A stretch of 64,000 bases of DNA from Bacteroidota bacterium (GCA_023251875.1 JAHEXY010000008.1:1-64000); one strand, 5' to 3'. Counted from the stretch's first letter, positions 15,861 through 26,633 are shown. Notes: a model not told the origin generated them from the sequence alone. Made by a program: numbers and translations.

Positions 15861-15914
15861 GGTTGAGATTAGCCTACACACTGGCAATCACACAAAATCT
15901 CAACCAGCGTAGGC
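15861..15914. repeat. Two interleaved inverted repeats downstream of the RHS giant
   Basis: GGTTGAGATT (15861-15870) pairs with AATCTCAACC (15896-15905); GCCTACAC (15872-15879) pairs with GCGTAGGC (15907-15914, one mismatch). The order is A-B-A'-B' as at 10781-10866. A separate small hairpin GTGGATG/CATCCAC lies just before it. The giant gene's stop is at 15936. Confidence 0.65.
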
Positions 15915-15935
15915 GAACAAGCGGACCAGCTGGGG

Positions 15936-18900
15936 TTATTCTTCATCGCTTTCAGGCTGTTTACGATTAAGAAGTTCATTCATCACTTTCTTTTTGTCTT
16001 TCCATTCCTTGTCAGACCATTCATTTCGCTCTATTGTTATTCCTTCAACATTTGGTTTAAAAACTAAAGATTCTCTTTCTTGTTCCATTTTCCTTTCCTT
16101 TTTAGCAGCAGCACTTTTGGGTGAATTTAATAACCATTCAAAAGAAGGACAGAAATAATTGACAAGCCAAACTGGAATATCTAGAGGTAAACGTGTAACC
16201 CCATTAATTTCAGTTTGAGATAATCCAATTCGCCCTGTTACTCCTCCTCCTTCTCCAGCTAAAAAACCGCCCTCAACCGAAAGCATTGTGGCAACTATTC
16301 CTTCATTATCTACCCAATTCGCACCCTGAGAAGTTGATGCAGTTACTTCTAAGTCAGCTCCAACTACATGAGCAACTGAAAGATCCGCACTTGCTGTAAA
16401 GTCAACTCCTTCTATCGCACCAACAACTTCTCCTATCTCTAAATCATGGCCATCTGTAGCAGTTACATGCCCTACTCCTAAAGATACTACACCACCAACA
16501 TCAAACTTAGCCGCTTGTCCTAATCCTCCAGAGGCAGCCATTGAATTCGTTCTTACAAAATATATAGAAACTATATCATCTGTTTCCATAATTACCAAAT
16601 TACCTTCAACAAAACCTACACCTCCTTCTAAAGCAATTCCCAATGAACCAGCCGCCTCCGCACCAATACTTACTGCAATAATAACAGCACTACTTGCCTT
16701 CCCATCTGGATCTTTCATATTAATCGGGTCATTATTCATAGCACAATAAGGGCTCATAGATGGATATTTCTCTGCCAGAGGATCCAAACTCAACCAACGA
16801 CCTACGCGTGGGTCTAATATACGGGCGCCAAAATCGTAGGCATTGCCACCTGTTTTCATTTCGTCTAAGCGTTCTTTGCCTTGGTAGCCGAAGCGGTAAG
16901 TGCTGCTTCCTACGTAATTGCGGCCGGGCATTGCCATACCAAATGGATAATAATCAGTAGCAGATTGAACTATTGCTTTATTATTATCTTTAACATCAGA
17001 TACCACTGCTCTTACGTTGCCCAAATGGTCTTTTATTTCGTAATACTTTTCAGCAACAGTACGTGTGTAAGTGCTACCTAAAGCAGCTGTTGGATCGATA
17101 GGTGTTGCTGGTTTGCACTCACCCATTCTGTCTGCTGCATAAAGTGGAAATTCTGTTAATTTTAAAGTATTATCATCTTTTTCATTATTGTGCTTATAAA
17201 CAGCCATTATATTGCCTTTGGCATCATTTACATAATAAGTTCTATCAGGGTATGCATCACTTGAACTTGTATACAATTTTTGAGCTATTTTATATCCCAT
17301 AGCATCGTATTCAAAAGCCAATTGTTTACCATCGGTATATGAAACGCTATCTACTTTGCCTGATGGTGTATATTTAATAAGGCTAATTTTTTCAGCTGCA
17401 TCTGATTGTAATTGCCCCATTTCATTGTATCCATAATTACTTACGGCTTGGCTTTCTAAATCAGAAGTATTTGTGGTAAGGCCTGCAAGGTCTTTTATAC
17501 TGTTAAGTTGATTTAATTGATTGCCATCACCATCTTTATTATAGGAGTATTTTAAATTATCCATAATGGCTGTGGTACTGGCTTCGTAACGGCTAAGGCT
17601 TGTAATGTTTCCATTTATATCATAAGCATAGCTCGATTTATAAGAATTAAATGCTGTACTTGAATTCGCATTTTTATACCAAGGCTTGGTTTCGGTTTTA
17701 GCATTGGTAGAAGCACCTGAATAATAATCGAAATTAGCTGCCGTAATTCTATACAATTCGTCATAATTAAATTTAAAGCCTTGGGCGGTATCAGCAAAGT
17801 TTATAAATCCTGAGCCTGCTTTGGTATTGTATACCATATTGGTAATGGTACCATTGTACAAGCCTCTATAGTTAACAGAATTGTCGGTTTTATTATAAGT
17901 AAGGTGACTTGCATTAGTTGCATCACGCTCTTCCATTTCGGGCCTGTACCAATCCATTTGTTGTACACCTGTTTTGTAATAAGGAGAAGAAACATCAGAA
18001 AATTCAGAGTTAAATGGTGAATAGCTTGTTGTGCTTCCTGATTTGTATTTACGTTTAAAATCACCTTCAAAATAACCGAGTGTGTTACCATAAATATCGG
18101 TAGCGTACAATGAACCTGATGCTCCGTCTTTACCCGGATCATTAGTGGCACTTAAGCTTTGGTGGTTTACTGCTTTTAACCAGCCATTAATGGTGTACAC
18201 ATAATCAATACCTTGTATTTTATCTTCGCCTATTGATAATCGCTTAAGCGGACCATAAGCATAGTATTGATATTTGGCATCGGTATCCCAAATGTAATTA
18301 TCGCGCGAGGTTTCTACTTTTTCAATTCTGTTATCAGAATCGTAAGTATAGCGATGGAAAAACTGATCGGCTTTGCCTTCGTTGTATTTTACTTTGGTAA
18401 CTTTTCCGCTTATCAAATCATATTCATAAGCAATGTATTTTTTGCTGTCGAGGCCGGGTATGCTTTGCAACATCCACTCCACATTGCCATGCGGATCGTA
18501 ACTGTAATAGGTATATACTTCATCACCCGATACAGAAAGATCATTATCGGCATAAGCATAACTGATGCGGTTTTGCAAATAGCGTTGTGATAAAATGGAA
18601 GTATCGTTTACGTAATACAAACCACTTACTTCATCATCATAAACTGTTTTTACGGTGTTGGTACAATATGTAGAAGGATATGTTTGGTCATTTACGTTGG
18701 CAGTAAGGTTATCTATATTGGCATAATAACTTTCACCGGCTTCAACAATGCGGCTCAGATCATCGTATCTTAAATACGAGTATTTAAGATGTGCTAATTG
18801 TTTTGCATTTTGCGAAAAGCGTAGCTGGGCTAAATCGTTGTACCAAAATTGTGTTTTACCACCATCCGGTGTTTCTTCAGCAATTTTTTGCCCAACTGAA

Positions 18901-21900
18901 TTGTAGGCATAGGTAGTTGCCATACGGTGGTGTTTTACATCATTACGTGTTGGAAAAGTATCTCTTACCCCATCATTATCGGTATCATACACAAAAGTAT
19001 CAACACCTAATGGTGGCACTGTTTTTAATAAATTACCTGCCATATCGTAATAGAAAAGCGTAAACTGATGGTAATCTATTTGGTATCTTATTTTCAGCGA
19101 ATCTTTAATGTTTCTTTTTAAAGTACACTGGGTATCGTATTCACCTAATGAATTCTCTAGCCTGCAATCTTTAGCCTCTGATAGTGCATCTTGTATGGCA
19201 TTGTATACGTAAGTAATGTTACGGGCATCGCAGGTTTTAAATTTAAAATTAGTTCTGGCAGTACCTATGGCTTGTAAACTCGTATTTAGTGAGGTGCCAT
19301 TAAATTTATAATTGAATGCTTTTGTTGAAATAATATCGGCAGTAGGAGATAAACCTGACAACAAATTAGCAGTTCCACTTGCTGCATTATTTAAATATAG
19401 GGCATTAAATGCTGAACTATAAGAAAAGCTTAAATTAGTGGATGAAGTCTTTTTGCTAAATGTTGTTGCTGTTGCTCCTGAAAGAGTGCTGCTTCTTTTT
19501 GAAAAAAGAAAAACATTTTCTGAATGACTCAATCCAAATTCAGTAGCAAAATTCTGTATTTCGGAGTTAATATCAGTAGTGGTAATTGACTCTTTGCTAC
19601 CTAGTTTATTGTTGAGCCAATCTGCCAAAAGACTTCCTTTTGAATATGTTGTATCTTTTACAAATGTATACCCTGTAGGCGTATTTGAAGATGTGCTACT
19701 AGTGCTGGGAACCGTAATATCAATGCCGTATTGCATCATATTTTGTAATGCAGCAACTTGAGCTTTTCCTACTCCGGTAACAAGGCCGGTAGATTTATCT
19801 TTGACAATACTAAGCGTAGTTAAACCAGATTTAATGCTAGCAATCATTAAATCGGCATATAGGCCGGCATGGCCTTTTGAAATACCGGCATCTTTTGATC
19901 TTACTTTTAGTTGAATGCCTGCTTTTCGTTTATCAAGAAATGCGTTGGCATTAGCTATAATTTTATCGCTAAATTTATTTATTACATCATCTGTTACAGA
20001 ACCTGAATATGTGGCATCATCACCTAAAAATAAGCTATCTACAGATTCAAAATCAGAATTAATACAGCCATAAAAGTTTTTCCATGCTTTGCATTCTATG
20101 CTGTCATCTAATTGATCGGCAATAACAGAAGCTGAACTTACATCCCACCAAGCACCACCTCCGCAATTTGTTTCATCCCAAGTAGAAGCACCGGTACCTT
20201 GTTGAGCAACAGGGTCAGTCCAATATTTGGGTTGCGCTTGTAATTTAATACCATATTGTTTAGCACACATGGCTTCTTGATTAGTTGTAGTATGGTATAA
20301 AGTTCCATTGTTAATAGTGGTATCAAATGGAAAAGATTTATACGCATATTCTAAATAGCCGTAGCCGTACTCTTTTGTTGTAGCATCGTAGTTAGTTTTA
20401 GACATAATATTGTATGCTGTTTTACCTTTTTCATGGTTTGAAAAGCCTGAGTAAATAGTACCATAATCATCGAGCAGGGCTTGTAAAAAATTTGTTCCAG
20501 GCACATAGTCACTTCCTTTCGAAGCATTTAATGATTCCCAATTATTAACAAAATCTGCCCATACCATATACACATCATAGCAATCACCATAAGTGGCAGT
20601 ATCTGTTATGCCATCATCTGCTTTTACAGTTTCGTGCAACATGTGGTTAAGCATGGCATTGATATAACCATTGCCATATTGAAAGGTAGAGGTTGAAGAA
20701 GGTTTAGTTGTTTCTCCTGCATAGGAGCTACTAGTAATAATATAAGTTAATTTACTATTAGTTGTAGTTGGAAGTAAGCTATTAAACTGTATTTCTTCAG
20801 GACTATTAGCAACAAGAAGAATTAAACCACTAACATTAGACATTGCAATTGACTGATTAAAATTAGGCAATGGTTTAGAAAATGTAGATGTAATGGTTAT
20901 AGTACCATAGGTTCCATTAGCGCTATAACTAACAACATAATCGTAAGGAGCAAGCTTTGATGTAAGTTCAGTTGCAGCAGCTCTAACATAGTTATCAATG
21001 ATTATTGAATTTAATTTACTAGGGCTATCGGTAGCATTTTCCGCCAAATCAAGATCACCACTGGGGTAGTCGTCAGTATACGAGTAAGAAATATTTATTG
21101 CCGGTTCAGCGCCATAACCATCGGGATCAATTTTAAGTTTAAAAGTAGGATTATCTGATACAAGTAGTACTTCATCCTCATTATACTTTAGCTCAGGGAT
21201 TGCACTATTATAATAATTTAAGTTATCATTAGTGGATAAAGCGGATATTTTTATTTGATATTGCCAAGTGCTACCCGAAGAATATATTTGATTACCACTT
21301 TCATCGTAAAAATAATTTTTGAGTAAGTTACCATATTCGTTAAGATCAGCTCCCAACGTCATGTCTTCACCATCAAGACTAACATTGCTTGTATGACCAT
21401 AGGTATCGTATAACATGCTTTCAAAATCGTAGTATCCGCCATAAGCGTTAATTAAACTTTGTTCGTAGCCATAAGAAGTACTTGGCATAGCGGTTTTATA
21501 AATTGCATCGCATGGGTTCCAATCGCAAGCAATTTTAGGTACATCAATTTCTAAGCAACCTGAGGCTACGGTGTAGGAAATGAGACTATCGTAATTATCA
21601 TAATTGGTTGATACCAACCATATATCAGCATCAGGATTAGACGTGCTAGATGCAGCTGTGGATCCTGAACCGAGATTAGCACCCAAGTGTGAGAAAATTC
21701 CACTACCGGAGCTTGATAAATCCACTGCTTCTGATTTTGATTCTCCACATAAAGAAGATGCGCCACTAGGCAAAGCCTCAATATAGGTGTATAGATTATC
21801 AAGAGCACCGGAAACTTCATCATCAGCTACCAAATTTGCCATTTCGTCAAATTTACTTGCTTCTGTATCTAAGAGTGTATCTATTTCTAATGAATGGTAA

Positions 21901-24900
21901 TCGCGGTAACGTGTTACTGATGTATCATTAATTTTATTGTTTACAGTAATTTTACGACCAAAAATATAATTACCCGGATCAGAAATAAAAACAAGTTCGC
22001 GAGGCATGGTGTAAGACGTGTCAGTTTTTACTCCCTCACACATTTTTGCATACTCTGCCGGGTTAATAGTAAATACATGCGGTTCAAAAACATAAGAATT
22101 GGTTTCTTCGCGAATAACATAAAGCGTTACAATATAATCGCAAGCACTGCAAAAATTAACACATTCGGCTGCAAACGATTTTACATCGAGCCAGTAATCA
22201 ATATATACATCTACACCGGGTACTTGAAAATTTATTTCTTGTTGTTTTACATAACTATAATCATCAGTTTTGGTTTGAGTAGAAATTATTTTTGTATACC
22301 ATGTATCGCCTGTATAAATATCATCTAATAATTTATTGTCTGATGCATCAACCATAGCCGTAGCAATGGTTTTATTATCCATTGTTTTGTATTCAACTGT
22401 TGCTACTTCATTAGGGTCGACCCGAATAATTTTATAAATAACAGAATCGGCCGGAGTCATGTCTCCAAATACGCCCATTAATTCGGTATCGTTTACGGAA
22501 CTGTAATAAGTACGTACGGTACGTTGGTAGCCACCATCAACATTGGTTTCGTCATACAAACCCATGCGGTGTTCTTCACCAAAAAGAGAAACTTTTTTTG
22601 CCCTTCCTAATTTGTCATATACTGTTCTTGAATACGGATAATTACCGGGATTGGTTCCTGAATAATTACCGGCACTTGGTATATTAAGATCAGGATTTTC
22701 ATCGGAATAATAAGCGGCAATAGGGCCTCTCATTTTGCGAGGATTTTCCCAAACAGGTACATCCTTTGTTGCCCCATCAGTTTTTGGTGGATAGTAGGCA
22801 TCTTGTACACGCGTATCACTATCAAAATCGGAGGGATCGTAAATTGCTCCTGTTGAATCTTGCATTAATTTATTTTTATATTCAAAATCACGTTGATCGA
22901 CAGGTGCCGTCATGCTTGCAATAGCCGGCCTACCAACATAATCATATTCTTGTGCATTCATTAAAACAGAATCAACTTCAGCTAATTTTCTTTGACTTTG
23001 TTTTACCTGGCCTAAACCTGTGGCATAATTCATGCCTTCGGCAATGCGGTTATTTTCGGTAAATACTCTGTTGTATATCCAGTTTTTTGAGTGATCGTTT
23101 TGGGTGATGTAAAAAACTGAATTTGCTAAACCGGAGGTTGAACTTAGCTCATATTTAGTAGCCGGAGAACTTACTGATGTATATGAACTCCAAACACCCC
23201 AATTGCGGCTATCAGCTATGCCTCCATCGTAATAATTGCCAATGGGCCTAACCTGCCATGCATAATAACCGGTTCCTTCGGCCATGTATAATGATATTGA
23301 AGTGGTATCTTCTACTTCAAGCGTAAGGGCTTTAGACCAATCGATATCATTGTTGTAAACATATTTTGAATCGGTATTGGTTTCGCTCAGGTTATAAATT
23401 CTTAATATTTGAATTTGGTAATGATCAACAAGTGAAAAAGCATCAGGTACCGGAACGTATGATGCCGTATGTGCTGTTGCAGGCCCGGAACAAGTCCAAC
23501 TAAAAGTAACTCTATTACCTGTAGTAACAACAGGATTAAGTGTTATCATAGAAACAGAAGTATATGCCCCTGAATTTACATTAACGGTATAGTCTTCGTC
23601 AACCCAAGTTCTCACACGAAGAGCAGATGGAGCGCCTGAAGCCAATGCATAAGTTATTTTATAATAATCAATATCTGTAAAGGCTTTTTTTAGTACATCG
23701 TCTTTTAAAGGATTAAGATCAATAATGGCTAAATTATCTGTTTGAATGTTGGTTCCTGATCCACTAAGCGTAATGGTTTGTGTTTGCAGTGAGGTAGCAA
23801 CAATATAGCTAGAATTGAAAGAACTGTATCCTTGCACAGTTACTGTTACCGTTGCGCTATAATTTGCAGTAGGAATACCAGAAGTATAATCATCACCTAA
23901 ATCGAGTTGTACATTTAATTTTGCTGATTGTAATGCACAAGTTAAATCGGTATAGTCTATTCTATCGTAATATTTGGTTACTGTTGCAGCCAAATCAGAT
24001 TTGGTTAGGGTTACAGTACCGCTTAGTTTACATTGTACCGTTAATTGTACAGCACTTGAATTTACGGTACCGCAACTACCTGTTACTTGGCAACGGTAAT
24101 AAAAGCCATTATCAGCACAAGTAGGGGTAAATAAATAACTCGGGCTTTTAGCAGCGCTTGCTTCAGTTGGATCAGAAGCAATTATATTTGTAAATGTGCC
24201 GCTTGAGGTTGCGCATCTTTGCCATTGGTAGCTAATACTGGTACCACTTGCAATGGAAGTAAAAATAGCAGATTTGCCTTCCATTACTGACTGTTCCAAT
24301 GGCTGAGTAGTAATAGCAGTAGTTGTACCTGTAACAGATAATTTAGCAGCATTTGAATATACAGTACCACAAGTACCCGTTACCTGGCAGCGGTAATTAA
24401 AACCATCATCTGAAGTATTGGTTGTGCATGTATAGGTGCTACTGGTAGTACCAATACCAAGGATATTTGAATAGTTTGAGCCTCCTGAAAAACTACTTTT
24501 TTGCCATTGGTAGCTTAATGTACCCGTACCTGTTGCGGCAACACTAAAAGAAACACTGGTGGCAGGACAAACCGATTGATTGCTTGGGTGTGTGGTAACA
24601 ACCGTTGGGCTATTTACGGTTAAAATTGCAGGTGTTGAGGATACAGATGCACCACAGCCATCGGTAATCATGCAATTATAATAATAACCATTCATTAAAG
24701 GATCGGTAAGCGTAGAATAAGATGCCGCTTCAGCGCCCGGAATTTTAGTAAAAGCTCCTGTTGATCCTGTTTTATATTGCCATTGGTATTTTAAACTTGT
24801 ACCCGATGCCACTACAGTAAAGGTGGCAGATGTACCCGAACATACTGTTTGATTACCTGTTGTTGAAGTAACAGTTGGTGCTGTATTAAAAGTTAGTTTA

Positions 24901-26249
24901 GCTGCATTTGATGTTGCCGAACCGCAAGTACCCGTAACCACACATTTGTAATAAAAACCATTATCTGCCGTAGCCGTAGTAAATGAATAGGTAGCAGTAG
25001 TTGCTCCGGTACCACCCGATACATTAGAAAAGGATCCTGTTGATGTTGAACATTTTTGCCATTGATAAGTTAAAGTGCCGGTACCGGCTGCTACCACAGA
25101 AAATGTGGCGGTGCCTGCTGAACATATTGCTTTATCTGTAGGTTGGGTTGTGATGCTTGTTGCAGCATTAACGGTTAATTTAGCAGCAGTTGATGTTGTA
25201 GAACAGGCTCCACTGCTTACTACGCATTTATAATAATAACCATTGTTTGTACCTCCTGTAACAGACATGCTTGTACTTGTATAGCTTGTGGAAGTATAAG
25301 CTGCTGTAGAACTTGTTGCAGATTGCCATTGGTATGTTAAACTTGTACCTGTTGCTACTACGCTAAAAGTAGCATTGCTGCCTGAACACACTGTTTTATC
25401 AGTGTTATTTGTTGTGATAACCGGTACACTATTTACAGTAAGGCTTGCAGCATTTGATGTTGCAGTACAAGATCCGTTGCTTACTATGCAACGGTAATTA
25501 AAACCATTATCTGTACTTGCTGTTGTAGATGTTGTAAAAGTATAAGTTGAAGCGGTTGCTGAAGTTATATTAGCAAAAGTTGTTCCGCCTGATGTTGTAC
25601 TTTTTTGCCATTGGTATGTTAAACTAGTGCCCGTTGCTGTTAAGCTAAAAGTTACACTACTTGCGGTACATGCTGTTTTATTAGCAGGCTGCACGGTAAT
25701 AGACGGAACAGCATTAACTGTTATTTTAACTGAAGCAGTATTATATGGGGAAGTAATACTGGTAGAACACATGCTGCCTGTTACTGTTAATTTACAACGG
25801 TAATATTTACTTGCAGTAAGTGCAGGAGGCGAATAAGAAAGAGTTGTTACCCCAGTACCACCAACTGCTTTTACCCATGCAGTAGAACCATCGGCTGATT
25901 CTTGCCATTCATAAGCAGAAATTGCATAAGCAGTAGTACCGGTGGTACAAGTTGCAATGGTAAGTGTTAATGCTTTTGGAGTGCTTCCTGAGCAAATAGT
26001 TTGTGCTGTATTTACGGTTGCGCTGCTAAATGAAGTAGCGGCAAATGTTATTTGGCTAATGAAAAATAAAAATAAGAAGAAGATGAAGCCCTCACCCCTA
26101 AGCCCTCTCCCAAGGGAGAGGGAGGTTTGGAATTTTTTTATGATGCATCGATAAAGCTTGTCCTGAGCGAAGTTGAAGGGCTCAGCATGACACGTTGTAG
26201 ACAACATTTCTTTAGCACTTGATAGGTTGGATGTGTAATTTATTTTCAT
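15936..26249 (-). CDS. Giant secreted Ig-like/RHS protein B1 (3437 aa)
   Basis: The protein has a hydrophobic export signal (FIFFLFLFFISQITFA, about residues 56-71), a run of about seven Ig-like units of 90-100 aa (about 75-745; each with a YQWQ and a Y.C motif), a long middle region (MTAPVDQRDFEYKNK, YDYVGRPAIAS), then YD/RHS strands and the RHS-associated core (YYEIKDHLGNVRAV, YDFGARILDPRVGRW, DPLAEKYPSMSPY..DPDG, ending near residue 3183). The last about 255 residues form a variable Gly/Ala-rich domain I do not recognise. By analogy with RHS toxins, strands would form a shell around that tip. The start lies before two translated repeats (residues about 17-55), and no Met separates them from the hydrophobic core. 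It probably partners the 26634-32672 protein. Confidence 0.85.
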   Translation of the reverse strand: MKINYTSNLSSAKEMLSTTCHAEPFNFAQDKLYRCIIKKFQTSLSLGRGLRGEGFIFFLFLFFISQITFAATSFSSATVNTAQTICSGSTPKALTLTIATCTTGTTAYAISAYEWQESADGSTAWVKAVGGTGVTTLSYSPPALTASKYYRCKLTVTGSMCSTSITSPYNTASVKITVNAVPSITVQPANKTACTASSVTFSLTATGTSLTYQWQKSTTSGGTTFANITSATASTYTFTTSTTASTDNGFNYRCIVSNGSCTATSNAASLTVNSVPVITTNNTDKTVCSGSNATFSVVATGTSLTYQWQSATSSTAAYTSTSYTSTSMSVTGGTNNGYYYKCVVSSGACSTTSTAAKLTVNAATSITTQPTDKAICSAGTATFSVVAAGTGTLTYQWQKCSTSTGSFSNVSGGTGATTATYSFTTATADNGFYYKCVVTGTCGSATSNAAKLTFNTAPTVTSTTGNQTVCSGTSATFTVVASGTSLKYQWQYKTGSTGAFTKIPGAEAASYSTLTDPLMNGYYYNCMITDGCGASVSSTPAILTVNSPTVVTTHPSNQSVCPATSVSFSVAATGTGTLSYQWQKSSFSGGSNYSNILGIGTTSSTYTCTTNTSDDGFNYRCQVTGTCGTVYSNAAKLSVTGTTTAITTQPLEQSVMEGKSAIFTSIASGTSISYQWQRCATSSGTFTNIIASDPTEASAAKSPSYLFTPTCADNGFYYRCQVTGSCGTVNSSAVQLTVQCKLSGTVTLTKSDLAATVTKYYDRIDYTDLTCALQSAKLNVQLDLGDDYTSGIPTANYSATVTVTVQGYSSFNSSYIVATSLQTQTITLSGSGTNIQTDNLAIIDLNPLKDDVLKKAFTDIDYYKITYALASGAPSALRVRTWVDEDYTVNVNSGAYTSVSMITLNPVVTTGNRVTFSWTCSGPATAHTASYVPVPDAFSLVDHYQIQILRIYNLSETNTDSKYVYNNDIDWSKALTLEVEDTTSISLYMAEGTGYYAWQVRPIGNYYDGGIADSRNWGVWSSYTSVSSPATKYELSSTSGLANSVFYITQNDHSKNWIYNRVFTENNRIAEGMNYATGLGQVKQSQRKLAEVDSVLMNAQEYDYVGRPAIASMTAPVDQRDFEYKNKLMQDSTGAIYDPSDFDSDTRVQDAYYPPKTDGATKDVPVWENPRKMRGPIAAYYSDENPDLNIPSAGNYSGTNPGNYPYSRTVYDKLGRAKKVSLFGEEHRMGLYDETNVDGGYQRTVRTYYSSVNDTELMGVFGDMTPADSVIYKIIRVDPNEVATVEYKTMDNKTIATAMVDASDNKLLDDIYTGDTWYTKIISTQTKTDDYSYVKQQEINFQVPGVDVYIDYWLDVKSFAAECVNFCSACDYIVTLYVIREETNSYVFEPHVFTINPAEYAKMCEGVKTDTSYTMPRELVFISDPGNYIFGRKITVNNKINDTSVTRYRDYHSLEIDTLLDTEASKFDEMANLVADDEVSGALDNLYTYIEALPSGASSLCGESKSEAVDLSSSGSGIFSHLGANLGSGSTAASSTSNPDADIWLVSTNYDNYDSLISYTVASGCLEIDVPKIACDWNPCDAIYKTAMPSTSYGYEQSLINAYGGYYDFESMLYDTYGHTSNVSLDGEDMTLGADLNEYGNLLKNYFYDESGNQIYSSGSTWQYQIKISALSTNDNLNYYNSAIPELKYNEDEVLLVSDNPTFKLKIDPDGYGAEPAINISYSYTDDYPSGDLDLAENATDSPSKLNSIIIDNYVRAAATELTSKLAPYDYVVSYSANGTYGTITITSTFSKPLPNFNQSIAMSNVSGLILLVANSPEEIQFNSLLPTTTNSKLTYIITSSSYAGETTKPSSTSTFQYGNGYINAMLNHMLHETVKADDGITDTATYGDCYDVYMVWADFVNNWESLNASKGSDYVPGTNFLQALLDDYGTIYSGFSNHEKGKTAYNIMSKTNYDATTKEYGYGYLEYAYKSFPFDTTINNGTLYHTTTNQEAMCAKQYGIKLQAQPKYWTDPVAQQGTGASTWDETNCGGGAWWDVSSASVIADQLDDSIECKAWKNFYGCINSDFESVDSLFLGDDATYSGSVTDDVINKFSDKIIANANAFLDKRKAGIQLKVRSKDAGISKGHAGLYADLMIASIKSGLTTLSIVKDKSTGLVTGVGKAQVAALQNMMQYGIDITVPSTSSTSSNTPTGYTFVKDTTYSKGSLLADWLNNKLGSKESITTTDINSEIQNFATEFGLSHSENVFLFSKRSSTLSGATATTFSKKTSSTNLSFSYSSAFNALYLNNAASGTANLLSGLSPTADIISTKAFNYKFNGTSLNTSLQAIGTARTNFKFKTCDARNITYVYNAIQDALSEAKDCRLENSLGEYDTQCTLKRNIKDSLKIRYQIDYHQFTLFYYDMAGNLLKTVPPLGVDTFVYDTDNDGVRDTFPTRNDVKHHRMATTYAYNSVGQKIAEETPDGGKTQFWYNDLAQLRFSQNAKQLAHLKYSYLRYDDLSRIVEAGESYYANIDNLTANVNDQTYPSTYCTNTVKTVYDDEVSGLYYVNDTSILSQRYLQNRISYAYADNDLSVSGDEVYTYYSYDPHGNVEWMLQSIPGLDSKKYIAYEYDLISGKVTKVKYNEGKADQFFHRYTYDSDNRIEKVETSRDNYIWDTDAKYQYYAYGPLKRLSIGEDKIQGIDYVYTINGWLKAVNHQSLSATNDPGKDGASGSLYATDIYGNTLGYFEGDFKRKYKSGSTTSYSPFNSEFSDVSSPYYKTGVQQMDWYRPEMEERDATNASHLTYNKTDNSVNYRGLYNGTITNMVYNTKAGSGFINFADTAQGFKFNYDELYRITAANFDYYSGASTNAKTETKPWYKNANSSTAFNSYKSSYAYDINGNITSLSRYEASTTAIMDNLKYSYNKDGDGNQLNQLNSIKDLAGLTTNTSDLESQAVSNYGYNEMGQLQSDAAEKISLIKYTPSGKVDSVSYTDGKQLAFEYDAMGYKIAQKLYTSSSDAYPDRTYYVNDAKGNIMAVYKHNNEKDDNTLKLTEFPLYAADRMGECKPATPIDPTAALGSTYTRTVAEKYYEIKDHLGNVRAVVSDVKDNNKAIVQSATDYYPFGMAMPGRNYVGSSTYRFGYQGKERLDEMKTGGNAYDFGARILDPRVGRWLSLDPLAEKYPSMSPYCAMNNDPINMKDPDGKASSAVIIAVSIGAEAAGSLGIALEGGVGFVEGNLVIMETDDIVSIYFVRTNSMAASGGLGQAAKFDVGGVVSLGVGHVTATDGHDLEIGEVVGAIEGVDFTASADLSVAHVVGADLEVTASTSQGANWVDNEGIVATMLSVEGGFLAGEGGGVTGRIGLSQTEINGVTRLPLDIPVWLVNYFCPSFEWLLNSPKSAAAKKERKMEQERESLVFKPNVEGITIERNEWSDKEWKDKKKVMNELLNRKQPESDEE
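24040..25990. repeat. Tandem Ig-like domain repeats within B1
   Basis: About seven protein-level repeats of 270-300 bases, marked on the minus strand by recurrent YQWQ, NGFYYKC/NGFNYRC and ITTQP motifs. Copies have diverged in DNA but keep the same order of motifs. Confidence 0.8.
26088..26137. repeat. GC-rich palindromic repeat in the n-region of B1
   Basis: CCCTCTCCC-AA-GGGAGAGGG with a CCCTCACCCCTAAG lead, translated as SLSLGRGLRGEG immediately before the hydrophobic signal core. Confidence 0.9.
26148..26194. repeat. HAEPFNFAQDKL-type repeat in the n-region of B1
   Basis: A GC-richer stretch containing CAAGCTT-like and GTCCTGAGCGAAGTTGAAG segments, translated on the minus strand as CHAEPFNFAQDKL. 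A related, shorter form (CHAEQSRSI) occurs at 37702-37730 and an untranslated one at 26530-26592. Confidence 0.8.
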
Positions 26250-26474
26250 ACTTCAGGGGTTTTGAGTGCAATTTTTGTTAAGCTGGGCTTTGATATTTTT
26301 TAAATTATTTTTTTAATGAATACGCATAAAATCTAATTTTAGAAAAATGCTGAGTTCTAATGCTGTGTTTTAATTTGTAATATTTCATACTAATGCTTGT
26401 TTATCATATTATTAATACATTTTAAACGACTAAATAATTGTTGTTCTGAAGCCGTTTTTAAGACCTCAACTTCA

Positions 26475-26522
26475 AGCCCTCACCCCTAGCCCCTCTCCCT
26501 AGGGAGAGGGGGGAGTTTGAAA
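26475..26522. repeat. GC-rich palindromic repeat between A1 and B1
   Basis: Stem CCCCTCTCCC-TA-GGGAGAGGGG. It sits in the 384-base space 26250-26633, which otherwise holds the next repeat, AT-rich ATTTTCCA tandem copies near 26608 and no recognisable gene or clear promoter for B1. Confidence 0.9.
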
Positions 26523-26529
26523 TTTTTTT

Positions 26530-26592
26530 TATGATGCTTCGACTACGCTAAGCATGACACGCTGTAGTTTTATTTTGCTCAGAGTGACACAC
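26530..26592. repeat. GCTTCGACTACGC-type repeat between A1 and B1
   Basis: Contains TGATGCTTCGACTACGC and AGCATGACACGCTG, the untranslated counterpart of the elements at 26148-26194 and 37702-37730. Confidence 0.7.
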
Positions 26593-26633
26593 AATTATAA
26601 TCTTTTCAATTTTCCAATTTTCCAATTTTTAAT

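Noticed and set aside
15719-15970. 83-aa frame on the plus strand after the PIN toxin
   Set aside because: It runs through repeat C, the interleaved inverted repeats and the end of B1, so it is not a plausible gene.
24040-25990. Regular repeats as a CRISPR array
   Set aside because: These are diverged protein-level Ig-like repeats in one open frame, without identical short repeats and spacers; no cas genes are present.
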